Shown here piece after piece: positions 53,554 to 64,000 of a stretch of 64,000 nt of DNA. The first letter of the stretch is position 1. Every line of letters begins with the position of its first letter. Position numbers and translations under genes: made by a program. The stretch is taken from the NCBI GenBank assembly GCA_018380885.1, contig JAGZSY010000005.1, positions 147,193 through 211,192 on the forward strand, given 5' to 3'. Below the pieces are notes generated by a model. That model saw nothing but the letters and a program-made list of their open reading frames with translations. It did no database searches and was not told the DNA's origin. Source of the DNA: Enterocloster asparagiformis. Its GTDB lineage: Bacteria; Bacillota; Clostridia; Lachnospirales; Lachnospiraceae.

Positions 53554-53582
53554 ATTATAATGGCAATCCACAGCCCCGTCAA
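53554..53582 (-). promoter_or_regulatory. Promoter of the ECF gene inside the oriC region
   Basis: Minus strand: -35 TTGACG (53582-53577), 17-base spacer, -10 TATAAT (53559-53554). It lies 26 bases from the first DnaA box, so firing and transcription may influence each other. Confidence 0.85.
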
Positions 53583-53607
53583 TGGATTTTTGTTAATTTA
53601 CATAATA

Positions 53608-53852
53608 TTATCCACAATTTGTGGATAACCTGTGGATAACTGTGGATTGCATCTGGATATTTCCACATGCCGCATCCGCAATTCCAGATTTTCCAAAGTT
53701 TTCCCCCGTGTGTAAAACTCCCGTTTATCCTTTTCGCATCTTTGTGGACAAACCTCCCGTCCACAGACTGCCAACAAAAATTCCCCAACACATTCACAGA
53801 GTTATCCACAGAAATAGACCTAATTTTTTCCAAATGCTCCGACTTATCCACA
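53608..53852. other. oriC, DnaA-box cluster upstream of dnaA
   Basis: Perfect TTATCCACA boxes at 53608-53616 (+), 53620-53628 (-), 53631-53639 (-), 53802-53810 (+) and 53844-53852 (+), plus a near match at 53641-53649. The spacer DNA is AT-rich and contains the ECF promoter at its left edge. This is the classical incAB-like part of a Firmicute origin. The whole 53496-53944 gap is explained by the origin and the two promoters. Confidence 0.95.
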
Positions 53853-53869
53853 GCATTTGTATTTTTTCA

Positions 53870-53898
53870 TTGAAAATATTCTTCCTTTAGTATACAAT
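53870..53898 (+). promoter_or_regulatory. Promoter of dnaA
   Basis: -35 TTGAAA (53870-53875), 17-base spacer, -10 TACAAT (53893-53898), 18 bases after the last DnaA box, which would allow autorepression by DnaA. Confidence 0.75.
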
Positions 53899-53944
53899 GG
53901 TTTTAGATTGGGCTATTTTGCAATAGAGGTTTAGGAGACTGAAA

Positions 53945-55315
53945 ATGATCGATATAATTGAGAAAAATTGGGAACAGATCCTATTAAATCTGAAAGAAGA
54001 ACATGAGATAAGCGATATCTCCTTTAAGACATGGCTGTTACCCTTAAAGCCATACTCATTTAAGAACAATACCGTGACGATCATCGTCCCGGAACAGACC
54101 TTTTTAGCCTATGTAAAGCGCAGATACAGCCTGCTTATGAAGGTCGCAATCTCCGAATTCCTCGGAGCGGAGTGTGAAATTGAGTTCAAGCTGGAGGACC
54201 AGCTGGCTGAGGCCAATCAGTCCTCCGAGCCGCAGCTGATTGAGAAAAATAATACCGCAGTCAGCCCGGACGTGATCCAGAGCGCTAACTTGAACCCCAA
54301 GTACACCTTTGACACCTTTGTGGTCGGCTCCAACAACAATCTGGCCCACGCGGCGGCCCTGGCTGTGGCTGAGTCTCCCGGCGAGATTTACAATCCTCTG
54401 TTCATCTACGGAGGCGTGGGACTGGGGAAAACGCACCTGATGCACGCGATCGCCCACTTCATATTAAAGAACACTCCGACCTCCAAGATACTTTACGTCA
54501 GCTCGGAGACCTTTACCAATGAACTGATCGATGCGATTCGTAACAAAAACAACATCACTACCACGGAGTTCCGCGAAAAATACCGCAACAACGACGTGCT
54601 CCTGATTGACGATATCCAGTTCATCATCGGCAAGGAAAGTACCCAGGAAGAATTTTTCCACACCTTCAATACCCTGTACGAGTCGAAAAAGCAGATCATT
54701 ATCAGCTCCGATAAACCGCCCAAGGAGATCGAGACGCTGGAAGAACGGCTCCGCTCCCGCTTTGAGTGGGGCTTGACCGTGGACATCCAATCCCCGGACT
54801 ATGAGACGCGGATGGCGATCCTGCAGAAAAAAGAAGAGCTGGAAGGTTATAATATTGATAACGAGGTAATCAAGTACATTGCCACCAACATAAAGTCCAA
54901 CATCCGGGAGCTGGAGGGCGCCTTGACCAAGATCGTCGCTCTCTCCCGCCTGAACAAGTGTGACATCACCCTGGAGCTGGCCGAGGAAGCCTTAAAGGAC
55001 ATCATCTCCCCCGGAGCCCAGCGGGAAGTGACTCCGGACCTGATCATCCAGGTGGTTTCCGATCACTTCGGACTGGCGCCCTTGGACATTTCCTCTCAGA
55101 AACGAAACAAGGAGATCGTCTACCCACGGCAGATCGTCATGTATCTCTGCCGCAATATGACGGCCACGCCCCTTCAGACCATTGGCCGATATCTCGGCGG
55201 CCGCGATCACACCACCGTCATACACGGAGCCGATAAGATCACCGCGGACCTCCAGAAGGACGACACGCTTAAAAATACGATCGAGATACTAAAGAAGAAA
55301 ATCAATCCACAGTAA
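53945..55315 (+). CDS. dnaA: Chromosomal replication initiator DnaA
   Basis: 456 residues. Domain I (about 1-80, 'FKTWLLPLKPYSFKNNTVTI'), a linker, the AAA+ domain with Walker A 'GGVGLGKTHLMHAIAH' (about 158-173) and Walker B 'DVLLIDDIQFIIGKE', and domain IV with the box-binding signature 'LGGRDHTTVIHGADKI' near the C-terminus. It melts oriC and loads the helicase. AGGAG lies 8 bases before the ATG. Confidence 0.98.
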   Translation: MIDIIEKNWEQILLNLKEEHEISDISFKTWLLPLKPYSFKNNTVTIIVPEQTFLAYVKRRYSLLMKVAISEFLGAECEIEFKLEDQLAEANQSSEPQLIEKNNTAVSPDVIQSANLNPKYTFDTFVVGSNNNLAHAAALAVAESPGEIYNPLFIYGGVGLGKTHLMHAIAHFILKNTPTSKILYVSSETFTNELIDAIRNKNNITTTEFREKYRNNDVLLIDDIQFIIGKESTQEEFFHTFNTLYESKKQIIISSDKPPKEIETLEERLRSRFEWGLTVDIQSPDYETRMAILQKKEELEGYNIDNEVIKYIATNIKSNIRELEGALTKIVALSRLNKCDITLELAEEALKDIISPGAQREVTPDLIIQVVSDHFGLAPLDISSQKRNKEIVYPRQIVMYLCRNMTATPLQTIGRYLGGRDHTTVIHGADKITADLQKDDTLKNTIEILKKKINPQ

Positions 55316-55597
55316 TCTGTGAAAATCATGTGGACGAGCTGTGGATGCGAGATGCGAGGATTCTAGCCCTCAAAACCATTTTTAAGACCCTGTGGATAAA
55401 CCTCAAGTTATCCTTCCGGAAAAGCAGAGATTTCCACAATGGGGTTCACAACCGCTTGTCCATATATATTAAGGGGTTCAGGCACTTTTACACAAACCCA
55501 CAACCCCTACTACGGTTTCTACGAAAAGTTACTCTTTATTTTATATCGTAAAGGCAGTCAGGATCACACCAAGTCAGAAAGGAAGTTATCAACAATT
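55316..55597. other. Second DnaA-box region between dnaA and dnaN (incC-like, possible DUE)
   Basis: A perfect box TGTGGATAA at 55391-55399 (-), near matches at 55331-55340 (TGTGGATGC) and 55407-55413 (TTATCC), and AT-rich DNA around 55458-55475 that could be the unwinding element. Together with the left cluster this gives a bipartite origin flanking dnaA, as in Bacillus subtilis. No gene is present; the dnaN start is at 55598. Confidence 0.8.
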
Positions 55598-56719
55598 ATG
55601 AAGCTGAAATTTCAAAAAGATGCGCTTGTTAACGGAATTAATATCGTACTGAAGGCAGTCCCCTCCAAAACCACCATGTCCATCCTTGAATGCATACTTA
55701 TCGATGCCAGCGGCAGCGAGATCAAGCTCACCGGCAATGATATGGAATTAGGAATTGAGACAAAGGTTGCAGGAGAAATCCTCGAACACGGCAAAATCGC
55801 TCTGGATGCGAAGCTTTTCTCGGAGATCACCAGAAGAGTCTCCAGCGAAAGCGCCGCCATGGTGTCCATTGAGAGCGACGAACGGTTCAACACCACCATC
55901 AGATGCGAGAACTCCGTATTCAATATCCAGGGCCGGGACGGCGAGGAATTCGCCTATCTTCCTTATATTGAGCGGGATAAATATATCTGTCTCTCACAGT
56001 TCACCTTAAAAGAGGTAATCCAGCAGACCATTTTCTCCATCTCGCCCAACGACAGCAACAAGATGATGTCCGGCGAGTTGTTTGAGGTCAATGAAAACCA
56101 GCTTCAGGTAGTTTCCCTGGACGGACATCGAATCTCCATCCGCAAGGTCCGCTTAAAAGACCATTACGACGACATCAAGGTGATCGTGCCCGGCAAGACG
56201 TTGAGCGAGGTCAGCAAGATTTTAAACGGCGACAACGAGAAGGAGGTGCTGATTTACTTCAGCGCCAACCATATCCTATTTGAGTTTGACAGCACCATCG
56301 TGGTATCCCGCCTGATCGAGGGCGAGTATTTTCGCATCAGCCAGATGCTGTCCAGCGACTACGAGACAAAGATTTCCGTCAACAAGAAGGAATTTCTGGA
56401 CTGTATCGAGCGCGCCACGATCCTGATCCGCGAGAACGATAAAAAGCCGCTGATCATCAACATTACCGACAATTCCATGGAGCTGAAGCTCAATTCCAGC
56501 TTCGGTTCCATGAACGCAGACCTTCTGATTCACAAGAACGGCAAGGACATTATGATCGGCTTTAACCCCAAGTTCCTCATCGACGCACTGCGCGCCATCG
56601 ACGACGAGGAGATCAATCTGTATATGATGAATCCCAAGTCCCCCTGTTTCATCAAGGACGACGAGGAGAACTACATCTATCTGATTCTGCCGGTGAATTT
56701 CAACGCGGCTTCGGTTTAA
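55598..56719 (+). CDS. dnaN: DNA polymerase III beta sliding clamp
   Basis: 373 residues, normal length for the three-domain clamp. Start 'MKLKFQKDALVNGINIVLKA' is the typical N-terminus; AAAGGAAG precedes it. Inner family features are 'VPSKTTMSILECILIDASG', 'EFAYLPYIERDKYICLSQF', 'VVSLDGHRISIRKVRLKD' and the C-terminal 'YLILPVNFNAASV'. A longer in-frame extension upstream (to 55439) runs into the oriC boxes and is not used. Followed 12 bases later by the S4 gene. Confidence 0.97.
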   Translation: MKLKFQKDALVNGINIVLKAVPSKTTMSILECILIDASGSEIKLTGNDMELGIETKVAGEILEHGKIALDAKLFSEITRRVSSESAAMVSIESDERFNTTIRCENSVFNIQGRDGEEFAYLPYIERDKYICLSQFTLKEVIQQTIFSISPNDSNKMMSGELFEVNENQLQVVSLDGHRISIRKVRLKDHYDDIKVIVPGKTLSEVSKILNGDNEKEVLIYFSANHILFEFDSTIVVSRLIEGEYFRISQMLSSDYETKISVNKKEFLDCIERATILIRENDKKPLIINITDNSMELKLNSSFGSMNADLLIHKNGKDIMIGFNPKFLIDALRAIDDEEINLYMMNPKSPCFIKDDEENYIYLILPVNFNAASV

Positions 56720-56731
56720 GCGGAGGACCTT

Positions 56732-56941
56732 ATGGAAACAATCAAACTAAGAGACGAGTATATCAAACTGGGCCAGGCGTTAAAAGCGGCTGGCCTGGTG
56801 GAGTCCGGCGTGGAGGCAAAGTACGCTGTTGAGGACGAAAAGGTGAAGGTCAACGGCGAGGTAGCCACCCAGCGGGGCAAAAAGCTGGTGGACGGCGATG
56901 TGGTCACCTACAACGGCGAAACCATCAAAATCGTGAAGTAG
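56732..56941 (+). CDS. rlbA: S4-domain RNA-binding protein (YaaA/RlbA)
   Basis: 69 residues, one S4 fold ('YIKLGQALKAAGLVESGVEA', 'VKVNGEVATQRGKKLVDGD'). This small protein is always found between dnaN and recF in Firmicutes. Its function is not settled; an RNA-binding or ribosome link is inferred. GGAGG lies 8 bases before the ATG. The next gene begins 15 bases on. Confidence 0.93.
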   Translation: METIKLRDEYIKLGQALKAAGLVESGVEAKYAVEDEKVKVNGEVATQRGKKLVDGDVVTYNGETIKIVK

Positions 56942-56956
56942 AAAAAGGAATGTTCC

Positions 56957-59991
<3,035 letters not shown>

Positions 59992-59995
59992 CTGC

Positions 59996-60049
59996 TGCGA
60001 TTCACAGGAGACACCCGGCAGCCCGGCGTGAGATTCGCTGTGAATTGCA
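59996..60049 (+). other. Hairpin in the gyrB-gyrA spacer
   Basis: TGCGATTCACAG (59996-60007) pairs with CTGTGAATTGCA (60038-60049), one G-T wobble, around a 30-base GC-rich loop. No T-run follows. It could slow polymerase or protect the mRNA. Confidence 0.55.
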
Positions 60050-60100
60050 ACGTTTAAATTCGCATCAGCTGTTACATTGCAAACATAAAGGAGATTGAAT

Positions 60101-62653
60101 ATGGAACCAAATGTATTTGACAAGGTTCATGAGGTAGACCTTAAAAAAACCATGGAGCAGTCGTACATCGACTACGCCATGAGTGTAATCAGCGCCAGGG
60201 CGCTGCCCGATGTAAGAGACGGCCTTAAGCCGGTACAGAGACGTGTCCTGTACTCCATGATCGAGCTGAACAACGGTCCGGACAAACCGCACCGCAAATG
60301 CGCCCGTATCGTCGGCGATACCATGGGTAAATACCATCCCCACGGCGACAGCTCTATCTACGGAGCCCTGGTCAACATGGCCCAGGAGTGGTCTACCCGC
60401 TATCCGCTGGTGGACGGACACGGAAACTTCGGCTCTGTGGACGGCGACGGCGCGGCAGCTATGCGATATACAGAGGCCCGTCTGAGCAAGATTTCTATGG
60501 AAATGCTGGCGGATATCAATAAAGACACCGTCAATTTCGTGCCCAACTTCGATGAGACCGAGCGGGAGCCGGTTGTGCTTCCGTCCCGCTACCCCAATCT
60601 GCTGGTAAACGGCGCATCCGGTATCGCGGTGGGCATGGCGACCAATATTCCGCCCCATAACCTGCGCGAGGTGATCGGGGCAGTGACCAAGATGATCGAT
60701 AACCGGGTGGAGGAGGACCGCGAGACCACTCTGGAGGAGATTCTGGAGATCGTCAAGGGACCTGATTTCCCCACCGGAGCCACCATTTTAGGGCACCGCA
60801 GCATCGAGGAGGCTTACCGCACCGGCCGTTCTAAGATCAAAGTCCGGGCTGTGACCAATATCGAGACCATGGCCAACGGCAAATCCAGGATTATTGTCAC
60901 AGAACTGCCCTACATGGTCAACAAGGCGCGTCTGATCGAGAAGATCGCCGACCTGGTGAAAGAGAAAAAGATTGACGGCATCACCTACATCGGCGACGAG
61001 TCCAACCGCGAGGGCATGCGCATCAACATAGAGCTGCGCCGGGACGTGAACGCCAATGTGATTCTGAACCAGCTGTTAAAGCATACCCAGCTGCAGGACA
61101 CCTTCGGCGTGATCATGCTGGCCCTGGTGGACAGTCAGCCCAAGGTGCTTAATCTGCAGCAGATGCTGGATTACTACTTAAAGCATCAGGAGGACGTGGT
61201 CCGCAGAAGAACCCAGTATGATCTGAACAAAGCGGAGGAGCGCGCCCACATATTAGAAGGACTGCTAATCGCCCTGGATCATATCGACGAGGTGATCAGC
61301 ATTATCCGCGGATCCGCCAACGTGGCGGAGGCCAAGACTCAGCTGATGGAGCGCTTCGGCCTTTCCGACGCCCAGGCCCAGGCTATCGTGGACATGCGTC
61401 TGCGCGCTTTGACCGGTTTGGAGCGTGAGAAGATTGAAAATGAGTACAAGGAGCTCCAGGCGAGGATCAACGAGTTGAAGGCAATTCTGGCGGACGAGAA
61501 AAAGCTCTTAACTGTGATTAAAGATGAGATGACCATTATTGCCGATAAATACGGCGACGACCGCCGCACGGCCATCGGTTATGACGACGATATGTCCATG
61601 GAGGATTTGATTCCCGACGAGGACACGGTGATCGCCATGACCCATTTGGGCTATATCAAGCGCATGGACGTGGACAATTTCAGGGCCCAGAACCGCGGCG
61701 GAAAAGGCATCAAGGGAATGCAGACCATTGAGGAGGATTATATAGAGGACCTTCTGATGACTACGAACCACCATTATGTGATGTTCTTTACCAACACGGG
61801 GCGGGTGTACCGCCTGAAGGCGTATGAGATTCCCGAGGCGGGCCGCACCGCCAGGGGAACCGCCATTGTGAACCTGCTCCAGCTGCAGCCGGAGGAGAAG
61901 ATCACGGCGATCATTCCCATGAGGGAGTACAACGAGGACAAATACCTGTTCATGGCCACCAAGGGCGGCATGGTGAAGAAAACTCCCATGTGCGAGTATG
62001 AGAATGTCCGCAAAAACGGACTGCAGGCCATTGTTCTGCGTGAGAACGACGAGCTGATCGAAGTCAAGGCCACGGACAACCAGGAGGACATTTTCCTCAT
62101 TACCAAGAACGGCATGTGTATCCGTTTCCATGAGACCGACGTCCGGGTGACCGGCCGCGTTTCCATGGGCGTAATCGGTATGCGCTTCGACGAGGAGGAC
62201 GAGGTGATCGGAATGCAGATGGCCAGCCAGGGCGAATCCCTGCTGGTGGTTTCCGAGAACGGCATGGGCAAACGCACGGTAATCAGCGAGTTCAGCGCCC
62301 AGAATCGCGGAGGAAAGGGCGTGATCTGCTATAAGATCACCGAAAAAACCGGCTGCCTGATCGGGGCGAAGCTTGTGGATGACGGCCGTGAGATTATGAT
62401 GATCACCACTGAAGGGATAGTGATCCGCATGGTGGTGGACGATATCTCCGTGATCGGACGCAATACCTCCGGCGTGAAGCTCATGGCAATTGACCACGAT
62501 TCCGATATCAAGGTGGCCAGCATCGCCAAGGTGCGCGAGAGCGTTACAAAGGACAGCAATGTTTACAATGAAGAATATATAGAGGACGAGAACGGCGAGA
62601 CGGAGGATGAATCCGGCGAAACCGAAGGGGACGAATCCGGCAGCGAAGAGTAA
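60101..62653 (+). CDS. gyrA: DNA gyrase subunit A
   Basis: 850 residues. The winged-helix and tower domains carry the active Tyr123 in '[12 protein letters not shown]'. The QRDR reads '[17 protein letters not shown]': Ser84 is the E. coli Ser83 equivalent, but the Asp87 equivalent is Gly88. The C-terminal beta-pinwheel has the GyrA box-like '[10 protein letters not shown]', and the last ~25 residues are acidic ('[20 protein letters not shown]'). AAGGAG lies 7 bases before the ATG; a TTG two codons earlier is not used. A terminator follows. Confidence 0.98.
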   Translation: MEPNVFDKVHEVDLKKTMEQSYIDYAMSVISARALPDVRDGLKPVQRRVLYSMIELNNGPDKPHRKCARIVGDTMGKYHPHGDSSIYGALVNMAQEWSTRYPLVDGHGNFGSVDGDGAAAMRYTEARLSKISMEMLADINKDTVNFVPNFDETEREPVVLPSRYPNLLVNGASGIAVGMATNIPPHNLREVIGAVTKMIDNRVEEDRETTLEEILEIVKGPDFPTGATILGHRSIEEAYRTGRSKIKVRAVTNIETMANGKSRIIVTELPYMVNKARLIEKIADLVKEKKIDGITYIGDESNREGMRINIELRRDVNANVILNQLLKHTQLQDTFGVIMLALVDSQPKVLNLQQMLDYYLKHQEDVVRRRTQYDLNKAEERAHILEGLLIALDHIDEVISIIRGSANVAEAKTQLMERFGLSDAQAQAIVDMRLRALTGLEREKIENEYKELQARINELKAILADEKKLLTVIKDEMTIIADKYGDDRRTAIGYDDDMSMEDLIPDEDTVIAMTHLGYIKRMDVDNFRAQNRGGKGIKGMQTIEEDYIEDLLMTTNHHYVMFFTNTGRVYRLKAYEIPEAGRTARGTAIVNLLQLQPEEKITAIIPMREYNEDKYLFMATKGGMVKKTPMCEYENVRKNGLQAIVLRENDELIEVKATDNQEDIFLITKNGMCIRFHETDVRVTGRVSMGVIGMRFDEEDEVIGMQMASQGESLLVVSENGMGKRTVISEFSAQNRGGKGVICYKITEKTGCLIGAKLVDDGREIMMITTEGIVIRMVVDDISVIGRNTSGVKLMAIDHDSDIKVASIAKVRESVTKDSNVYNEEYIEDENGETEDESGETEGDESGSEE

Positions 62654-62671
62654 CACGGATCGTGAATGAAC

Positions 62672-62703
62672 AAAAGGCTTCCTGCGAGAACGGGGAGCCT
62701 TTT
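62672..62703 (+). terminator. Terminator of the dnaA-gyrA run
   Basis: AAAAGGCT / AGCCTTTT with a looser inner CCC/GGG pairing and a T-run at the end, 19 bases past gyrA. Confidence 0.88.
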
Positions 62704-62745
62704 GTGTAATACGGGGCCAAAATACAACATAAGGGGTAGGCAGTT

Positions 62746-63459
62746 ATGTGGCGGATAATCTATATGGTACTTATGAACCTGTTTCAAGCTCCCATATGGC
62801 TTTATAAAATTGGGCGTATGGGAAGGCCTGATGATGGACATACTAAAGAGGAAAGGTACGAGTATATCGCGAAGATGGACAGAAGGATCATCCGGAGGGG
62901 CCGGGTGGACCTGGTATGTACCGGTACGGAATATATCCCTGATCAGGATGGATTTATTATGTTTCCCAACCATCAGGGGCTGTTTGATGTGCTGGCGCTC
63001 TTTGCCACCTGTCCGCGGCCCTTCTCCGTTGTCATTAAGAAGGAAGCCGCAGAGCTGGTGCTGGTAAAGCAGGTGCTGGGCGCTATGCGCAGCCTGTCCA
63101 TGGACCGGGACGATATCAAGGATCAGGTCCGGGTGATCGGCGAGGTGACGAAACGGGTGAAGCAGGGAGACAATTTCGTGATTTTCCCCGAGGGACACCG
63201 CAGCCGGAACGGGAACGAGATCCTGGAGTTCAAGAGCGGTACCTTTAAAAGCGCGGTAAAAGCGGGCTGCCCCATTGTGCCCGTGGCGCTGATCAACAGT
63301 TACAGGCCCTTTGATATTCGTTCTCTGCGGCGTGAGACAGTGGAAGTTCATTATATGAAGCCGATTTATCCTGATCAATATATGGGACTGAAAACCTCGG
63401 AAATCGCACATATTGTGCATGACCGGATTCAGGAGGAAATAAATCGGAATATCACGTAA
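62746..63459 (+). CDS. plsC: 1-acyl-sn-glycerol-3-phosphate acyltransferase (PlsC-like)
   Basis: 237 residues. It makes phosphatidate for membrane lipids. N-terminal hydrophobic 'IIYMVLMNLFQAPIWLY' then the catalytic HX4D 'FPNHQGLFDVL' and the substrate motif 'FPEGHRSRNGNEILEFKSG'. Usual PlsC reads NH.S..D and EGTRS, so Gly and His replace Ser and Thr here; the essential His and Asp are kept. AAGGGG precedes the ATG. It is a single gene between the gyrA terminator and tRNA-Ser. Confidence 0.88.
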   Translation: MWRIIYMVLMNLFQAPIWLYKIGRMGRPDDGHTKEERYEYIAKMDRRIIRRGRVDLVCTGTEYIPDQDGFIMFPNHQGLFDVLALFATCPRPFSVVIKKEAAELVLVKQVLGAMRSLSMDRDDIKDQVRVIGEVTKRVKQGDNFVIFPEGHRSRNGNEILEFKSGTFKSAVKAGCPIVPVALINSYRPFDIRSLRRETVEVHYMKPIYPDQYMGLKTSEIAHIVHDRIQEEINRNIT

Positions 63460-63477
63460 AATGTCGACAAAAATGGG

Positions 63478-63506
63478 TTGACAACACGAAAAGTATCTAG
63501 TATAAT
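63478..63506 (+). promoter_or_regulatory. Consensus promoter of tRNA-Ser
   Basis: -35 TTGACA (63478-63483), 17-base spacer, -10 TATAAT (63501-63506); both boxes perfect. The tRNA begins about 50 bases beyond the start. Confidence 0.92.
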
Positions 63507-63561
63507 GATCAATGCGTCTGAGAACAAGTGTCAAAGACCAATCATATGGAAGTAGAAATTC

Positions 63562-63649
63562 GGAGAAATACTCAAGAGGCCGAAGAGGCGCCCCTGCTAA
63601 GGGTGTAGGTCGGGAAACCGGCGCGAGGGTTCAAATCCCTCTTTCTCCG
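63562..63649 (+). tRNA. tRNA-Ser (anticodon GCT)
   Basis: 88 bases. The acceptor stem is GGAGAAA / TTTCTCC, the anticodon loop CTGCTAA has GCT at 63596-63598, a long variable arm follows (class II tRNA), and the T loop is GGTTCAAATCC. CCA is not encoded. It reads AGC and AGU. Confidence 0.97.
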
Positions 63650-63715
63650 CTCTTTTCCAAATGATTATTTTTTTACACTTCTGTGGAAGAACGAAAAATT
63701 AATCATAAAAAGTTG

Positions 63716-63744
63716 TTGACAGAAATCGACAAAAGTGCTATGAT
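63716..63744 (+). promoter_or_regulatory. Strong promoter P1 downstream of tRNA-Ser
   Basis: -35 TTGACA (63716-63721), 17-base spacer, -10 TATGAT (63739-63744). Its -35 block AAAAAGTTGTTGACA is shared with P2 and P3. Confidence 0.85.
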
Positions 63745-63825
63745 TAATACCCGCTGGGGGTAAACACCGGCGAACACATCTTCCGATCAGCCCCTGATGG
63801 TTGAAAAGAAAATGAAAAAAAGTTG

Positions 63826-63854
63826 TTGACAAACACGATGAGATATGATAAGAT
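63826..63854 (+). promoter_or_regulatory. Strong promoter P2, rRNA-type
   Basis: -35 TTGACA (63826-63831), 17-base spacer, -10 TAAGAT (63849-63854) within TATGATAAGATAT. Nearly identical to P3 86 bases on. Confidence 0.88.
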
Positions 63855-63911
63855 ATCAAAGTTGCTGTTAAAACGGAAACAACAAAAACAAAAAAGTTTT
63901 AAAAAAAGTTG

Positions 63912-63940
63912 TTGACAAGCGCGACTGAGTATGATAAGAT
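63912..63940 (+). promoter_or_regulatory. Strong promoter P3, rRNA-type
   Basis: -35 TTGACA (63912-63917), 17-base spacer, -10 TAAGAT (63935-63940), then AAAAGTTGCTGCTAA as after P2. The leader near 63975 (GAACCTTGAAAATCAAAG) resembles the ahead-of-16S leader of clostridia, so an rRNA operon probably starts just past the window (inference). Confidence 0.85.
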
Positions 63941-64000
63941 ATAAAAGTTGCTGCTAACGAAAAACAACAGCACAGAACCTTGAAAATCAAAGATTGAACA

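Noticed and set aside
55439..55597. N-terminal extension of dnaN
   Set aside because: The extension would read through oriC-type sequence; the ATG at 55598 gives the canonical N-terminus and has AAAGGAAG upstream.

Overview
The window comes from the chromosome of an anaerobic Firmicute, most likely a Lachnospiraceae or Clostridium-cluster-XIVa type gut bacterium. The evidence is the Gram-positive origin order rpmH-rnpA-yidD-yidC-jag-mnmE-mnmG-rsmG / dnaA-dnaN-S4-recF-gyrB-gyrA, a bifunctional AdhE under Rex-type control, a SAM-I riboswitch on metK, several sugar and PTS systems, DUF4446 beside parAB, and fairly GC-rich coding DNA with AT-rich clostridial promoters. No species is claimed. I see no transposon, prophage or CRISPR array.

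Layout. 1-3.5 kb: the end of a sugar ABC transporter operon with a GH36 alpha-galactosidase. 3.5-9.1 kb: bioY behind a BirA operator, then araD, a HAD phosphatase and adhE on the minus strand. 9.5-16.3 kb: a PRD-type regulator and a complete mannose-family PTS (IIC, IID, IIB, IIA) interleaved with two deacetylase-family genes, NagA-like and ChbG-like. 16.3-20.1 kb: metK with its riboswitch, an Rpn-family nuclease, and an AraC/GyrI-type regulator broken by an amber codon. 20.2-28.7 kb: a PotABCD-like ABC transporter in one operon with adenine deaminase and a second purine-type amidohydrolase, with a LysR regulator facing it. 28.8-39.3 kb: a cell-surface block holding a secreted 5'-nucleotidase with an internal LysM, two overlapping membrane-anchored metalloprotease-like paralogs (one with a broken active site), murA, an 824-residue anchored ectodomain protein with a C39-like end, and a 749-residue disordered protein with a long Pro-Pro-Arg repeat. 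39.4-43.4 kb: parB-parA with three parS-like sites. 43.4-62.7 kb: the origin neighbourhood, with oriC boxes on both sides of dnaA. 62.7-64 kb: plsC, tRNA-Ser(GCT) and three strong tandem promoters that probably drive an rRNA operon starting just past the window.

How it works together. The outer 28 kb are catabolic and regulatory modules: galactosides, amino sugars, purines, redox-controlled ethanol formation, and biotin and SAM homeostasis. The inner part is replication, segregation, tRNA modification, membrane insertion and envelope work. The least understood stretch is 30.8-39.3 kb. A membrane-tethered HExxH protein with a degenerate twin lies near a protein rich in Pro-Pro bonds, and that is my best candidate for undescribed biology. 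A second theme is that three unrelated enzymes (alpha-galactosidase, amidohydrolase, adenine deaminase) each carry a lineage-type low-complexity insertion; in the amidohydrolase it is built of 42-bp tandem repeats.
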